Part shown: one piece after another, positions 62,864 through 64,000 of the stretch
Layout: the number at the start of each line of letters is the position of its first letter
How positions within the stretch are numbered: the first letter of the stretch is position 1
Assembly: GCF_947499705.1 (NCBI RefSeq)
Contig: NZ_CANMPJ010000001.1
Span: 1,027,501-1,091,500, forward strand
Length of the DNA stretch: 64,000 nucleotides
Direction of reading: 5' to 3'
Source of the DNA: an uncultured Erythrobacter sp.
Lineage (GTDB): Bacteria; Pseudomonadota; Alphaproteobacteria; Sphingomonadales; Sphingomonadaceae
The notes under the pieces: generated by a model
Told to the model about the DNA's origin: nothing
Database searches by the model: none
Seen by the model: the letters and a program-made list of their open reading frames with translations, nothing else
Position numbers and translations under genes: made by a program

Positions 62864-64000
62864 ATGCTATATCTGGCACCGCCCTTTCGCATCATCGATG
62901 GGATCTCGGTCTTCCGAGATCACGCCGACCCAATGCAATGGTACTTCGGACCGCTCATGCCGCACTTCTCGACCGAGTTCGATGAAGAGGTGGAAGCCGA
63001 CATCCCGCGCCTGTCGCTAATCAAATATCGCGGCGACACGGGCTCTGGCGGGTTCCTCAACTTCGACGTCGATCTCGGCGTGAAGCCGGAGAAGCTCGAC
63101 GAGATTTCCACGCGACTGATGGCGCTCGAACAGCTCGACGACAAGCCGCGGCTGGCACCAATCCCTTATGTCGATGGCAGCGTTCGCCTGATGATGTTGG
63201 GTGCGGATTCAGCTGCGGAGGGGGACGGAGCGACCAGTGGTAACGATCAGGGTGCGAGCTTCGTCACCAAGATCAGTCACCCGAGCAAACCTGCGCTCTT
63301 TGGTGACAACAACGCGATCTTTTCGGTTCAGTTGGGGCCGGAAGGGGTGGAGGTGCTGGAGAAGTCGCTTGCGGGTGAGCTCGCGCCGATTGGCGTGGTC
63401 TATTCGCTCGACTTCCTGGCGCTCAGACCAGCATACGGTGTCAATCTGGAGATCGATTGGGACCGCGTGCAAAAGCACGTTAACACCAGCTACGGTGTGG
63501 ATTCCATCTTCGCCAGTGTCGACATCGAAAACACCGTCGACGAACTGATCGAAGATCGAACGATCAAGCTCGAAGTGACCAGCGAATTCCTCGACAACGA
63601 AGACAATGCAGGCCTCGCCGGACGGCGCGACCGCGCACTCAACGATGTTCGCGGAATGGTGACCGACGCATTCTTCGAACCCAGCATCGTACCTGACCAG
63701 AAAGAAGAAGACGGTTGGGACAAGGCGGAGAAGCTAGCCCGGACCGCTGGCACGCTCGCTGCCACAGGCGGCTGGGGCGGCATCGCCAAGTTCAAGATGA
63801 AGCATGTCAATCAGCAGCGGACGGACAAGAAGCGGCTGAACGTGAATTACTCGGAGCGATCGACGGTTCTGCGTTCGATCTATCCGCAGCGCCATCTCGA
63901 CGGGATGTTCCGCCTGACTCGCGATGCGGGCGTTCCGCTTGATCGCTTCATTACTTCGGTCACCACAGGCGGAGCATGGTTCCGTCGCCGTAAGCTACGG
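62864..64000 (+). CDS. Large modular protein E of the unknown system (5' part)
   Basis: The frame is open from the ATG at 62864 (GGAG upstream) to the window end, 379 codons, so the gene is incomplete. Residues 1-110 repeat the opening module of protein D: IIDGISVFRDHADP, YFGPLMPHFSTEFD, IPRLSLIKYRGD, GGFLNFDVDLGVKPEKLDEI, then IPYVDGSVRLMML. Residues 150-205 are the shared module (AIFSVQLGPEGVEVLEKSLA, PIGVVYSLDFLALRPAYGVN). After 215 a helical, charged segment begins. It is a paralogue of protein D at least over the first 200 residues. What follows beyond the window may complete the operon. Confidence 0.8.
   Translation, partial: MLYLAPPFRIIDGISVFRDHADPMQWYFGPLMPHFSTEFDEEVEADIPRLSLIKYRGDTGSGGFLNFDVDLGVKPEKLDEISTRLMALEQLDDKPRLAPIPYVDGSVRLMMLGADSAAEGDGATSGNDQGASFVTKISHPSKPALFGDNNAIFSVQLGPEGVEVLEKSLAGELAPIGVVYSLDFLALRPAYGVNLEIDWDRVQKHVNTSYGVDSIFASVDIENTVDELIEDRTIKLEVTSEFLDNEDNAGLAGRRDRALNDVRGMVTDAFFEPSIVPDQKEEDGWDKAEKLARTAGTLAATGGWGGIAKFKMKHVNQQRTDKKRLNVNYSERSTVLRSIYPQRHLDGMFRLTRDAGVPLDRFITSVTTGGAWFRRRKLR

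Overview
The window reads as the chromosome of a GC-rich alphaproteobacterium. A member of the Sphingomonadales, probably Erythrobacteraceae, is my best guess. This is inferred from overall gene style (SecA with a C-terminal zinc motif, SdhE next to Mfd, a compact chromosomal VirB locus, a membrane-anchored AraC regulator, M13 and PhoX-type secreted enzymes); no 16S gene is present to confirm it.

Layout. 1-2.3 kb: the 3' part of secA and a TauE/SafE exporter. 2.9-8.6 kb: a secreted Rhs/YD-repeat protein with a GIY-YIG-like C-terminal toxin domain, an overlapping candidate immunity gene, and a broken duplicate of an older Rhs tip. 8.7-9.6 kb: a secreted tail-fibre-like protein. 9.7-17.3 kb: a VirB-type type IV secretion locus (virB3-B4-B6-B8-B9-B10-B11 on the minus strand, a VirB2-like pilin facing it) with no VirD4, VirB1, VirB5 or VirB7 in view. 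17.6-23.75 kb: an AraC-type regulator, a secreted metallo-beta-lactamase-fold hydrolase, an M13 metallopeptidase and a Tat-exported PhoX-like protein.

23.8-41.0 kb: a 17 kb integrative island in the 3' end of tRNA-Asn(GTT). It is bounded by a 20 bp exact repeat of the tRNA end. Next to the tRNA it carries a tyrosine integrase, an AlpA-like regulator, a primase-polymerase-like replication protein and an HGGxSTGxRT-motif protein. Its cargo is envelope-related: a tripartite RND efflux system in one operon with a GltS glutamate carrier, a lipoprotein and a small membrane protein; a two-TM potassium channel; two copies of a glycine-zipper plus HdeA-like gene pair; a DUF4403 protein and other lipoproteins.

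41-50 kb: core genes (tRNA-Asn, NAD kinase, an EAL phosphodiesterase, mfd, sdhE, recG), interrupted by a papain-like cysteine protease with a proline-rich linker.

50-64 kb: the most unusual region. Two divergent operons share a 542 bp AT-rich, repeat-filled intergenic region. Leftward are patatin, subtilisin-like protease and ComEC-like MBL hydrolase genes. Rightward are a peptidoglycan-binding/CHAP-like protein and five large proteins that I cannot assign to any family. The five share a recurring module, two or three share a second one, and one ends in four tandem repeats of about 94 residues. None has a signal peptide. I interpret this as a multi-protein, beta-rich assembly with associated hydrolases, but its function is unknown. 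The last gene runs off the window.
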